A DNA stretch of 38,256 nucleotides from an uncultured Verrucomicrobiota bacterium (GTDB taxonomy: Bacteria; Verrucomicrobiota; Verrucomicrobiia; Palsa-1439), in contig CAIKAP010000011.1 of assembly GCA_903825435.1 (NCBI GenBank), positions 1 to 38,256 of the forward strand, in the 5' to 3' direction. How positions within the stretch are numbered: position 1 is the stretch's first letter; each line of letters opens with the position of its first letter. The notes beneath the pieces are model-generated. The model searched no databases, was not told the origin of the DNA, and saw only the letters and a program-made list of their open reading frames with translations. Of this stretch, positions 16,948-27,300 are shown one piece after another. The translations under genes were made by a program, and so were the position numbers.

Positions 16948-17085
16948 ACTCTTGGGAAGGTGTCGGGTGTTACTTCATGCGGACCTCCTTCAAAGAGAAA
17001 CTCGCCCTTGATTGCCATTGCCCGAGGCAAGCGGTCAGGCGCGTGTTGAAAGAACTGTAGCGCGTCGCGGCGCGTGGCGCAAGGG

Positions 17086-19959
17086 CTATTGCGCCAGCCC
17101 GCGATCCTTCAACCGTTTCCGCATGTCGGCGGCATCCTCTGCGCCATGTGTGTTCCTGTACCGCATCCACCCCATGACAATTCTCGGCCGCAGCAACCGC
17201 TTCTCTTCGTCGCTGGCCTTGTCCCATACCTCAACCAATCCGCCCACGTCGAGGTTGCGGGTGGCGCGAAGTATCGGCGGCGTCTTCGCGTCTTTAAGGA
17301 TGTCGCGCCCGGTCTGCTGGCCGATCTCGCCGGACTGAACGGCCTGCTGTACGGCGGTCGGGCCTTGGCGAGCCTCGGCAGACTCGACGCGCTTCTTGAT
17401 CTGCCTGCGGTCGAACTGTTCGGCAGTCTGCGTGCGGTTCTGCGACAGCGCGGATGCCGCCCGTTGCGCCGGACTCATGGTCATCAGCGCCGGGGCGGGC
17501 ATGATGCCGACAAGGGGCAGGACGTGTTCGAGAGGCGTACCTGATCGCTCGGATACCTTCTGGAAGCCACGCACCGAAAATGGCTCAAACGCTTTAATCG
17601 TGTGGCCTGCCATTTCAAAAAACTGCATCAATGGATCATCGCCGGGGTGCCGGATTTCAGCCCCGTAGTAATCCTTGTTTTCCTTAAATTCGGAAAGCAA
17701 AGATAACATGGGGTGCATCTTGTTCTTGGCCGTCTGTAAGAACTGGTGTGACCAAGCGTACAGATCCTTCATGTACGATGGCAGCATGAACCGAATCGGG
17801 TTGCCGAGCTCGTCCTTCTCTCCGGTGCGGAACGCCAGCAGGTCGTGATGGTCTGGCTGCTCGCCGGTGAAGAGCGCCGTCAGGATGCCGTTGGCAACCG
17901 CAGTTGTGGCGATCAGAGACAGGGTGTATGCCGCCCGGTCGGTAAGCACGGCAGTCTTGGGGTCTTTCCTGTAATCGTTGCCGTATTTTCCTATGTCAAC
18001 GAGACCACGCCCAACCTGAAGTATCGTCCCTCCGGTCCAGCCAGGCGCACGGATAAGTGCCTGCGCAAGATTCTTGGCCACGTTGTTCATAAACAGGCGT
18101 TTGTAGATTACCTGCCCCAACCGTTCATCCAGAATGTTCCAGTTGTGCTGCGCTGCCGCAACAGTTTCCTCGTGTGTTGCGTTCGGGTTCTTGCGCGTGA
18201 AGTCTTCCATCAGCGTAGAGAACACGCCGATCTTCATGCGCGGCACCATGCCCTCCATGATTGGGCGACTACTCTGTTCTACAAACGAAAAGGGGGATGT
18301 CAGCGCCGCTTGCAGATAATGCCCGTCTTTCCACAGCTTGAACGTGTTTTCCGTTGATGTGGCGTACAAACGGCGGTCCAGCATGGTCGATCCACCTGCC
18401 ATCTGAACCCACGGGATGATGCGCTTAGCCCATCCCGCCGCGGCCGGATCACCGGATATGGCTTTCATGTACTCGTTGCCACGGTTAAATGCTTGAACTG
18501 CGGACGCAGGAACATCTTTGAACCGCGTCATAGCTTCCTTGAATGATGCCCTTGATTCGTCGTTTCGTCCGGCGTGTGCGTGTGCGCTGCCTTCGGATAT
18601 GGCTTTGAATCCACGCGCCCCGGATGATATCGCCGTTTCCATCGCTTCGAAACTAGCATGAAAAACAGGCATGATTCCGCCCAACTGAAACGCATTTAGC
18701 CAGTTTGCCGCGCCCATGTACGCTTTGAAAAACGGCTTGTCGTTCAGGCCGCGAGAAAGGTAGTTTTCGATAACTTGACCTGCGGTCTTCTCAACCCACC
18801 ACGTTCCCTTTATCCGCTTGGTTTCTTCGCCTTTGCCGTTTTCCTTATCAAACACAAACGGTTCCCATACCACACCGTTTGACATTGGCTGCATGTTGGC
18901 CGGTCCATCTTCACCCAGTAGAACAAACTTGGCGCCACCGTTTTTTGCCAGCACGTTCTTTGCCGTATGGCTGATGATATACTTATCCAGTTCCTGCCAA
19001 TGGCTAACCTTGGCATCCAATGGGTTGTATGAAACAGGAGTTAATCCAAAGTCCAGTCCCGTTTGCATATCTTCAAACACGCGCTTCTTGAACGCTCCCG
19101 GCTCTTTCAGGAACGGACGTGGAGAGGAAAAGAACTTGTCGAGATGGTCTTTATCACTGCCGCCGCCCTTGTCGAGAAGATCCAGCACACGCGCCTTTAC
19201 CCACGCCCTTGCCTCTGCTGTCCACTTGTTCAGGTCAGTTTCATCACCGCCGACCTTCTTTTCAAAAGCCTCTCCAATGGCCTGTGAGAACGCGCGCACG
19301 CTTGATCGCTCCCAAAAGTGACGGAAATGATTTTCCCTGGCTTCATCCAGTTTGCCCGTTCCCAGTTCTTGAACTGCACGAACCTTCTGGATATCGATTG
19401 GGTGTGTGATTTCCCGAATCGCCTTCTCGTCTGCGGACGGCTCCCATCCATCCGGTTTGACGCCTGAATCATCCCATCGCATCCACCTGACATTATCAGC
19501 GTCCGTGTGATTTCGGAATACCACATCAGCCATGCTCTTTCCAATGGCGACAACACGGTCCATTGCGCGTGCCCAGTGGGTGTCATTCTTGTGTACTTCG
19601 CGCAGCGTCCTGTCAATTGTTCGAATGCCAGACTCGTTCATCACGTTGGCCGTGCCCATTTGCTCGCGCATGGTGGTAGCGGCCAAGTCTGCGAACTTTC
19701 CGCGCCCTTCTGGATACCATGTCTTTTGCAAGCTGTCCCATGACTCTTTGGCAAAGTTCGTCACAAGGTTTTTGGCCTTGGAAATGATGTTGCTCTTATT
19801 TCCCAGCAGTTCCCGTGCCCGCTCCGGAGTCGGGATCTCGCCCGCGCGGTGGAACGCAACCTCGGCCATCTCGTCGGCCTTGTCTCCGTGGTCCTTGCGG
19901 AGAGAATCGACCAGGCGCTTCCAGTCTGGGTGTCCTTTGTTTGGGCAGGAGATGGCCAT
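17086..19959 (-). CDS. Large phage protein, LPD (large polyvalent protein-associated domain)-like, putative internal virion/ejection protein
   Basis: 957-aa uninterrupted ORF downstream of the polyvalent protein; composition and position typical of LPD-containing phage proteins. Confidence 0.6.
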   Translation of the reverse strand: MAISCPNKGHPDWKRLVDSLRKDHGDKADEMAEVAFHRAGEIPTPERARELLGNKSNIISKAKNLVTNFAKESWDSLQKTWYPEGRGKFADLAATTMREQMGTANVMNESGIRTIDRTLREVHKNDTHWARAMDRVVAIGKSMADVVFRNHTDADNVRWMRWDDSGVKPDGWEPSADEKAIREITHPIDIQKVRAVQELGTGKLDEARENHFRHFWERSSVRAFSQAIGEAFEKKVGGDETDLNKWTAEARAWVKARVLDLLDKGGGSDKDHLDKFFSSPRPFLKEPGAFKKRVFEDMQTGLDFGLTPVSYNPLDAKVSHWQELDKYIISHTAKNVLAKNGGAKFVLLGEDGPANMQPMSNGVVWEPFVFDKENGKGEETKRIKGTWWVEKTAGQVIENYLSRGLNDKPFFKAYMGAANWLNAFQLGGIMPVFHASFEAMETAISSGARGFKAISEGSAHAHAGRNDESRASFKEAMTRFKDVPASAVQAFNRGNEYMKAISGDPAAAGWAKRIIPWVQMAGGSTMLDRRLYATSTENTFKLWKDGHYLQAALTSPFSFVEQSSRPIMEGMVPRMKIGVFSTLMEDFTRKNPNATHEETVAAAQHNWNILDERLGQVIYKRLFMNNVAKNLAQALIRAPGWTGGTILQVGRGLVDIGKYGNDYRKDPKTAVLTDRAAYTLSLIATTAVANGILTALFTGEQPDHHDLLAFRTGEKDELGNPIRFMLPSYMKDLYAWSHQFLQTAKNKMHPMLSLLSEFKENKDYYGAEIRHPGDDPLMQFFEMAGHTIKAFEPFSVRGFQKVSERSGTPLEHVLPLVGIMPAPALMTMSPAQRAASALSQNRTQTAEQFDRRQIKKRVESAEARQGPTAVQQAVQSGEIGQQTGRDILKDAKTPPILRATRNLDVGGLVEVWDKASDEEKRLLRPRIVMGWMRYRNTHGAEDAADMRKRLKDRGLAQ

Positions 19960-20041
19960 TGTTCACCTCGGTCTGAAATCAGTTTCGTCGTACACTGCAT
20001 CCGCGCCGCCGCTCCACTCGGCCCGCGCCCGCGCAACGGCG

Positions 20042-21304
20042 TTATCCCTTCGGAAACATCCCGATACCGTACTCTTCCGCCTTCTCAATCTCGGCCTCGG
20101 CCTTGTCGAGCGATTCAACATTGATGTGCAGCTTGTGCCCTTGGACCTCACCGGCGACCTCCTTGACCATTTCGCGGGCGGCCTTTAGCGAATCGCCCCA
20201 CCCGATGACCGCGCCAAGGATGCCATTCGTGCAGGCATAATACTTGCCTTCGATCTTGACCGGGTAGTGGATCTTCACGTTCGCCCGGTACTTGTCCGGG
20301 AACTGAATGCAGTGGTGCGCGATCTTGTCCGCCTCGCCGCTCTTTATCATGGCGCACGCGCCGTACTTGGCCAGCGGCTTGGGATCTAGCATCTCCCCGC
20401 TTGCGGCCGCCCACACGCGCTGCGGCAACGCCTTGTCCAGTTCGATGAAGATTTCATGCGGTGGCGATGGCAGGCGGCAGGTCCAGTCGATTGTGAATGG
20501 CTTCTTGTCCTTCCCGATACGGCTCTCACTGCTCAGAAACGACCGATACTTGTACCGCGCCAGCGTCGGCGCCATGGTCTCGAATGGCAGGCGAACGGGC
20601 GCCGGGAAGTCGTCCCATGGCTGGAAACACCCGGCGAACCCGCAATCCTTGATCTCGATACCGCCGAACGTGGATGCCGGGAACTTGCCGTCCACCGTCA
20701 ACAGGTCCAACCCCACCTCGGTCTTGTTCTTCAGCGGCTTCTCGCAGATGAACTTGACGATGTACTTGAACGGGCCGATTTCCAGCGCCAGCCGGTCAAG
20801 CTCGGTCTCGACGGTCTCGTAGTCCCTAGCGTACACGCTCTCGAAGTTCCCGCGCCACCCGTCCTCGATCTTGACGAACACGTCGGGGTGCGACTTCAGG
20901 TACTTGCGAAGCTCTTCCATGCCGGTCACTTCGTCAAACGGGTTTGTCGGCAGGCCCAGGGCGCGCATGTGGCGCTGCGCGGATGCGCGGTCGATTTCGA
21001 GTTCGTCTCCCGCGCCGGTGCCGAACACCAACCGGCCCTCACGGCGCAACCGGCGTTGCATGCCAGCGCGCCCGATGCCGGGGAAGCAGAACAAGTCCAC
21101 CTTGTCGGGGTCGATGTCGTCGGGATCGGCAATGACTTCAAGCCCCTCCATGCCGGTTCCGAGGAGCTTCTTTTCCATTTGCGGGTAGTCAGTGATCGAC
21201 CACGGGCAGAAATACACCTTGCCGAACTCGCGGGCGAGGGTGATGGCGAATTCGCAGTACAGGCCATGCGCGATGACGAGGACGGATTTCTTTGACAGGT
21301 CCAT
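20042..21304 (-). CDS. ATP-grasp family protein (PurD/carboxylate-amine ligase-like)
   Basis: VFVKIEDGWRGNFESVYARDYETVETEL, TEVGLDLLTVDGKF, PFTIDWTCRLPSPPHEIFIEL. ATG overlaps the upstream stop (TAATG). Confidence 0.65.
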   Translation of the reverse strand: MDLSKKSVLVIAHGLYCEFAITLAREFGKVYFCPWSITDYPQMEKKLLGTGMEGLEVIADPDDIDPDKVDLFCFPGIGRAGMQRRLRREGRLVFGTGAGDELEIDRASAQRHMRALGLPTNPFDEVTGMEELRKYLKSHPDVFVKIEDGWRGNFESVYARDYETVETELDRLALEIGPFKYIVKFICEKPLKNKTEVGLDLLTVDGKFPASTFGGIEIKDCGFAGCFQPWDDFPAPVRLPFETMAPTLARYKYRSFLSSESRIGKDKKPFTIDWTCRLPSPPHEIFIELDKALPQRVWAAASGEMLDPKPLAKYGACAMIKSGEADKIAHHCIQFPDKYRANVKIHYPVKIEGKYYACTNGILGAVIGWGDSLKAAREMVKEVAGEVQGHKLHINVESLDKAEAEIEKAEEYGIGMFPKG

Positions 21305-24300
21305 TACGCACTCCTCCCGCCGCAGAAGCGACGCGCAAGGAATTCCGAAACGGTTTCGCCCGCGTCGTGCTTCCCATTTTCGCGGTAGTCGTCGAGGAAC
21401 TCCCGCTCGGATTCGTACGCTGGCTTATCGCGGATGCTGAACTCTTTGCCGGGATCTCGGCGCACGTCGTGCCAGGTGGTGCCGGAGACTTCGGGCGCGT
21501 GCTCGGGGATGGCGGGCGCTGTCGTCGTCTCTGCCGGTGTGCTGACCTCCGCAATGGCCTTGTCCATCTCCCGCTGGCGGGGGGTGTCTGGTGCCGTGCG
21601 CAACGTCATATTGCCGGCCAGCGTAACTATTGGAACTCGCCCCTGCGCTGTCTCTGTGCGTTTCATCAGTTGACGACGCTCGCCGTAATCAGAAAGGAGC
21701 GCTGCTATATGATTTCTCGTAGCGTCGATGTCGTTAATGAACCATTGCGCGTGCGGCCTCTTGGCAAGAAAATCCCGAACACTATCCTTGAGTTGCCCCA
21801 TCCAGCGAACGGCGTAATCCGCCACTTTTCCAAATATGGAAGGATTGCGGACTTTTAGTTTGTCCCACAACTCTGGGCGCAACATTTCACTACCCATGAT
21901 ATTCGCTGGCAACTCTCCCATTTCCTCGTCCATAGTTGTTTGCGCGCCGCCCGTCGCGTTTATTTTCCTCACGTTCTCTTCTATCAACGGCAGGTTCTTG
22001 TATTCGGGTTCGATCGCCTTGATGAATTGATTGTATAGGTCTGGAGCGTCGCGCTGCATGGAGTGTAGCAGTTCGTGCCCTACAACCTGCAAGTGCGGGC
22101 GTGGCGTATCGGCATTAACAATCAAGGCGTCGTTATAACTCTCAGAACTAAACCCGCTTGTTTTGCTTTTTCGTTCCTGTGTTTCGCGTGCAAAGATGAT
22201 TTGTTTGCCGAACACACGTTCCATTTCAGACAGAACACCCAATCCGGCGTCTCCAAACATAAGGGAATCCCTCCGGACTGGAACGAGGGTGACGGGGGTT
22301 CCCATTTTGCGCGTAGCTTCTTCGGACACTCTCTGCAACACCTTCGCCTCTGATCCTTCGCCTTCATAAATAACTCCCTTGTAGGTTTGTTTTTTGCTTT
22401 CTTCATCTGTGCCAAACTTTAAGGACTTATCCATCGCCGTCCTGAACCGCTGGAACGCCACGCCTGCCACGCCGCGCAGATTGCCAGGTCGCTTCCCGAT
22501 CCCAGCCAGCGCACGCGCCGCGTTCTCGTGGTCGCTCAACGCGGGGTCGTAGGAGTCGCCGTAGTTGGCGCGGGTCCAGGAGAGGAGGTTCTTGTACTCG
22601 CCGGGGGAACTGCGGACGGCGGACAGGGCACGGGTGGCGAGGCGGATTACGGAACTTCCACGTCCAGCAACCTCGCCATCATTTGCACCGGCATCCTGAC
22701 GATTTTTCCCATCCACTTCGGCCACAACCCCATTTTCCGCGCCTTTGCCTGCCAGTGATACCAACTTCCGTAACCCACCATCTCTACCCAAAACAGAAAG
22801 TTGGCTATCCGTATCTTGCGCTGATACGCCTTGTATTCTGCGCTCTCCGGCTATCCGAGTATCGGAGGCAGCGCCCCCGTCTTCTTGCGCTCGTCGTAAT
22901 CCCGTAAATACATCGTCAGGCATCCTCCGCGATACTCCCGCCCCCTGCGCTTCATATCCGAGAACGCCCCGTTTATATGCGTTGACGCCTTGTCCAGAAT
23001 CTCTTGATCTGATTCCTGTTTCTTGCTCATTTGATAACTCTCCCGTTTGGGTTGGTTGTTGTATCTGCCGTTCCTTCGCCCTCAAAATTCCATTCGCCAA
23101 GTCTCTTAACTCGGCGTCACTCATGTTCAGGTCCAGCCCCAGGCCGCGCCCGGCGCCCCGCAGTGCCGCGACAACAGCGTCCACGACCCGCCGCCACATC
23201 GGCGCGGACTGCTGGCCGTCGCGGACCATCTTGGCCACAAGTTCATGGTTGAACGCCTCTGTCCCCGGCGCGTATCCGTAGTTGCGCTTGATTTCGTTGG
23301 CGATCATCAGCGCCTTCGTGCCACCGTACACCTGGCGTGACGCCTTGGCCCAGCCAGCGCCGCCGACTTCGTTAACGGCCCGGTGCATGGCCTCTTCGCG
23401 GATGTCGGCGCGTAGCTGCTCGGAGGAGTCGTAGCGGTCTAGGAAGAAATGGGACTTGTTGCCGACGGTCAGGGCGCGGACAGTGCCGTCTGCGTCACGC
23501 ATGAAACGGATGTCGCCCGACTGCGGGTTGAACCGTTCGGAAAGCGGGATTACGCGGCCTTGGTCGTCGCGGGTGATGGGGTCGGCGAGTTTCACGTTGG
23601 CTTGGCTTGTAGCCACTTGAATCTCATGCCCCGGCCTTCCCCACGCTTCTGACTCTTCGATGCCAGTCTTTCCTGTTACCTTGAAAGCGGCTTCGTATGT
23701 TAATTCTGGATCGGCACCTCCCCCCACCATACCACTCAGCAAAGAAACGTCGTCTTCCGAATACTTGAAAAGGTTATCGGATGCTTCGGCAAGTACCTTT
23801 GGAAGACCTTCATATCCAACGTCTCCGTAGTTCCAAAGCGGACTAGAGCCCTTTTCTTGCGTTTCAGACGTACGATGCAGTTCTTGAAGAATGCGGCGTA
23901 TTTGGATCTTCGAGAACGTCAACTTGTTTCCGTCAAGACGCTTACCGCCGCGCAAGAAAACGCGCATGAGCCGGCCGCCGTGACGGTCTGCGTATCCCTT
24001 TGCCAACTCTCTGTCGTTTGAAAAATAAAATCCCTTTCCTTCAGTGGTTCCTTGCGCCCCCATTTTGCCCCAGTCGAATACCGTGAAGCCGTCCGCTCCT
24101 CCATGCCACACCGGTCCGACGTTGTACCCCGCCGCCCTCGCCGCCTCATCCACCATCCTCTGCGCGTCTTCCGTGCGCCCCGCCGCAACGTGCGCCATGT
24201 ACTCGCGATCCTGCTCGGGAGTGACGGTTCCTTTCGCCGCCTGCCCCTCTCCCCTCTTCGCCCACTCCGGAGCATCCTCGCCCTTGCCGCTGGCCGTGAC

Positions 24301-27300
24301 GTTCTCGCCTGCAAACTTCATCCCCTTGGTTTCGCTGGCAACGGCGGCGTCGAAGTCGGGACGGACGAGACCGGGGCCGGTGGCACCGCGGGCATACATC
24401 GCCGTGCCGCGGTCGGTCTCGCGGGTCTTGATCTCTCCGAAGTCTTGAACGCCTTTTTCAGGTGTCGCTGCTTCAGGTGCGGCCTTCTCCGGCTCAAACT
24501 TTGACCCTCGCGAAAGAACAGCGTCACGCCTGGCACGCAACTCCTCTGTCGGGAACCCGCCATACTTCTTTGCAATCTCAATGGTGGCGGCCTTCACAAC
24601 CGGCCCTTTCGCCATCTCAGCCTTGTCCGGTTCCGTCATGTGCGTCCGCGTCCGCATATCTGCCGGGTCGCGTATCCACTCGCTGCCGCGCTTCACAACC
24701 GCCTGCACGGTGACGCTCCACGGCTTTCCGTCTGCGGTCGGCTGGTACGAGATAACCTTGTCGTGTCCCATCAACCCGCCGACGATGTTGCCGGGGGTGA
24801 AATACTCGGCGCGGGCGGATTCGGCTGCGGCAGCGGCGGCGTTTTTGGCCGCGTTGCGCTTCGGAATGCGCTGCATCGGGGTTGCGGCGGGCGCGGTTGA
24901 GACTTTCACGGCGGGGGCGATCTTGGACGTGGCAACGCCCATCTCCTTCTGCATCCTCCCGTTGGCGTCATACGTCCTGACGATCTTGCCCTTGCCGCCG
25001 TCCAGTGCGGGCGACTGCGCCACCCATCCGCTTGCCGTGCGTTCGACGGTCCAGTCGGCGGGGATCATGGCCTTGTCACGGAAGGCGTTGATGGCGTCGG
25101 CGTTCGTCTTCAACTCCGGATAGTCGGCCAGCACGGCGGAGGGAACGTCGCGGCCAGCGGCGAGAGCCTTTTCAACAAGCGAAACATGTTCATCGCTTGC
25201 GCTTCCAGAAGACAACCGACCGTCACGTTCTATTCTGCGCCCCTCATCGAGTGCGTTTCTCCCTTCTGCTGTCAATCGCAGTTTCTTGCCGCCGGTCACA
25301 AACCCAAGTTCTTGCACGCTCTCAATGCCATCTGGATGCAGAAGACCGGGGTCGTATGGCTTCCGTGCGTTGCTTTTCTCAATGGCGTCCAGAATAGAGA
25401 AACCGCGAGGAAGCGTGAACTTGCTGGCCACGCTTTCCGTGTACTCCGCCCGCGTCATTTCCCACGGCTCGCGTGCGGCGGACGGACCATTGCGCACTAT
25501 ACCCTTTGCGCCGTCTGCGACATCGGCTTGTCGGTCTACTAGTGCCACTTTCTTTCCGGCGGCCACCATTTTCTTGAGGTACGATTCTGCCGAATGATAC
25601 GGCACGCCCGCCATCGGGACTCCGTTGCGCTTCGTCAACGCCACGCCCGCGCCTTCCGACAACGCCTTGGCGTCGTCAAAGAACGCCTCATAGAAGTCGC
25701 CTATGCGAAGTAGCACAACATGGTCGGCTGGCGTCTGCTCGCGCACCTGACGCCAAATGCGCATCATGGGCGTGTCGGGCGTAGCGGGCGCGGCACCCCT
25801 CGCCTCTCCCTGCTTCTTCAGCTTGCCGCGCTCCGGGGCGCTCAGCGCCGCCGCATCCGCCTCGGCCCGCGCCGCCATCGCCTCGGGGGCCATCTTGGGC
25901 TGCCGCAGACCCGACTCCTCGGGCAGCGGGCGCTGGTTCTCGTACAGCAGGCGGGGCGACACGTCCTTGCTGCTGTAGATCGCCGGACCCTCGAACACGC
26001 GGCCGTTGTAGGCGATGTGGGCAACCACCTTACCGTCGGCGTCGAACAGTTCTATCGGAGGAACATCTCTGGCGCCGACGCCCATCTGGTCACGCGCCTT
26101 GCTCCACTTCTCGGACGCCTCCTGGAACGTGGAGACGCGGCCGAACTCGCGCCCGCCCATCATCACGCGAAGTGTGGCGGGCTTGGCGACGGCCGTTTCG
26201 TCGGTCTTGCTCTCTTCCAGCTTATCTCTGTATGCGTTTTCGAGCTTCTTGATCGCCATTCCGTGATTGATCGTACCCAGTATCCCGCGCTTCCGATCAT
26301 ACGCATCCATGTGCTGTGCCAACGGGCGCACGTTGCGCGACACAAAGGCGTCGAGTCCGTCTTTCGGGAGAACGGACAGAGGCTCTATATCGACGCCATA
26401 CGTTCCAATGGTAGTCGAAATCTCCGGCGTGATTATGTCAACCTTCGGGGTTTTCGCCTTCGCCACGCGATTCTGCTTCGGTAGCGGCTTGCGCGTGACG
26501 GGCTTCTCGGCGGCTGGCATCATCGCCTCACCGCCAGCGGTCGCTGCCTTAACGGCGGCGTTCACCTTCTTCAAAGATTCGAGCCGCTCGGGGGCGCGGC
26601 CCTTGGCGTCAAGGTTCTCTGGAATGGCGTTCTCGCGCTGCTTCTTCTCGAACTCCGCCTGCCCGACTTTCGGCAGCATGGTCTTCAAGAAGTCAGCCGC
26701 GTCTGCCTGTTTCGGAAATTGCGTCCGCGTCAAAGCCATCCCCGTGACGGAATCCGAAACAACCCAACCCTTATCCCGGTCCGCCTTGTGAATGAACAAG
26801 GTGGTGGCCCACGGCGCTTCAGGAACGGAAAACGGTTTCCCCTTCACGGGTGAGAAGATGCGCTTCCCGTTCGGACCCATGATCGAGATTTTGTAGTCAC
26901 GTTCGCCTTTCGCGCCTTCACCCTTGGCAACCTTCTCGCCTTCTGCGCGTCCATCTCCGCCTGCATCCGGGCGAGTCGCGGCGGCGTCAGGTTCCACTCG
27001 CGGGGATGCGGGTGCGGCATTGGCGGGTTCCTTCTTGGCGAGGTCCGTAAGTACTGGACGCTGAACTGTTTTCGGCGCAAGCTCCTTGTCCCAAAGGTAC
27101 ATGTTCAATGCTTCGACATCTGCACGGGACAACTTCTTGACATTCATCCTCTTGAAGTTTCCGCCGTTGAATTCGTCTCCGCGGGAATCCGCCTCCGCGA
27201 TTGCGTTCTCGATCAGCCACGAGTTTATCCGCTCGTTGTTGATGTGCGCCATTCGGTCAGTGTTTGTTGTTCCCTGTATGGGCGCGGATGACATCTTGCG

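Noticed and set aside
16970-17227. 85-aa minus-strand ORF overlapping the end of the 957-aa gene
   Set aside because: Mostly inside another coding frame and spans the non-coding boundary; no RBS or motif support.
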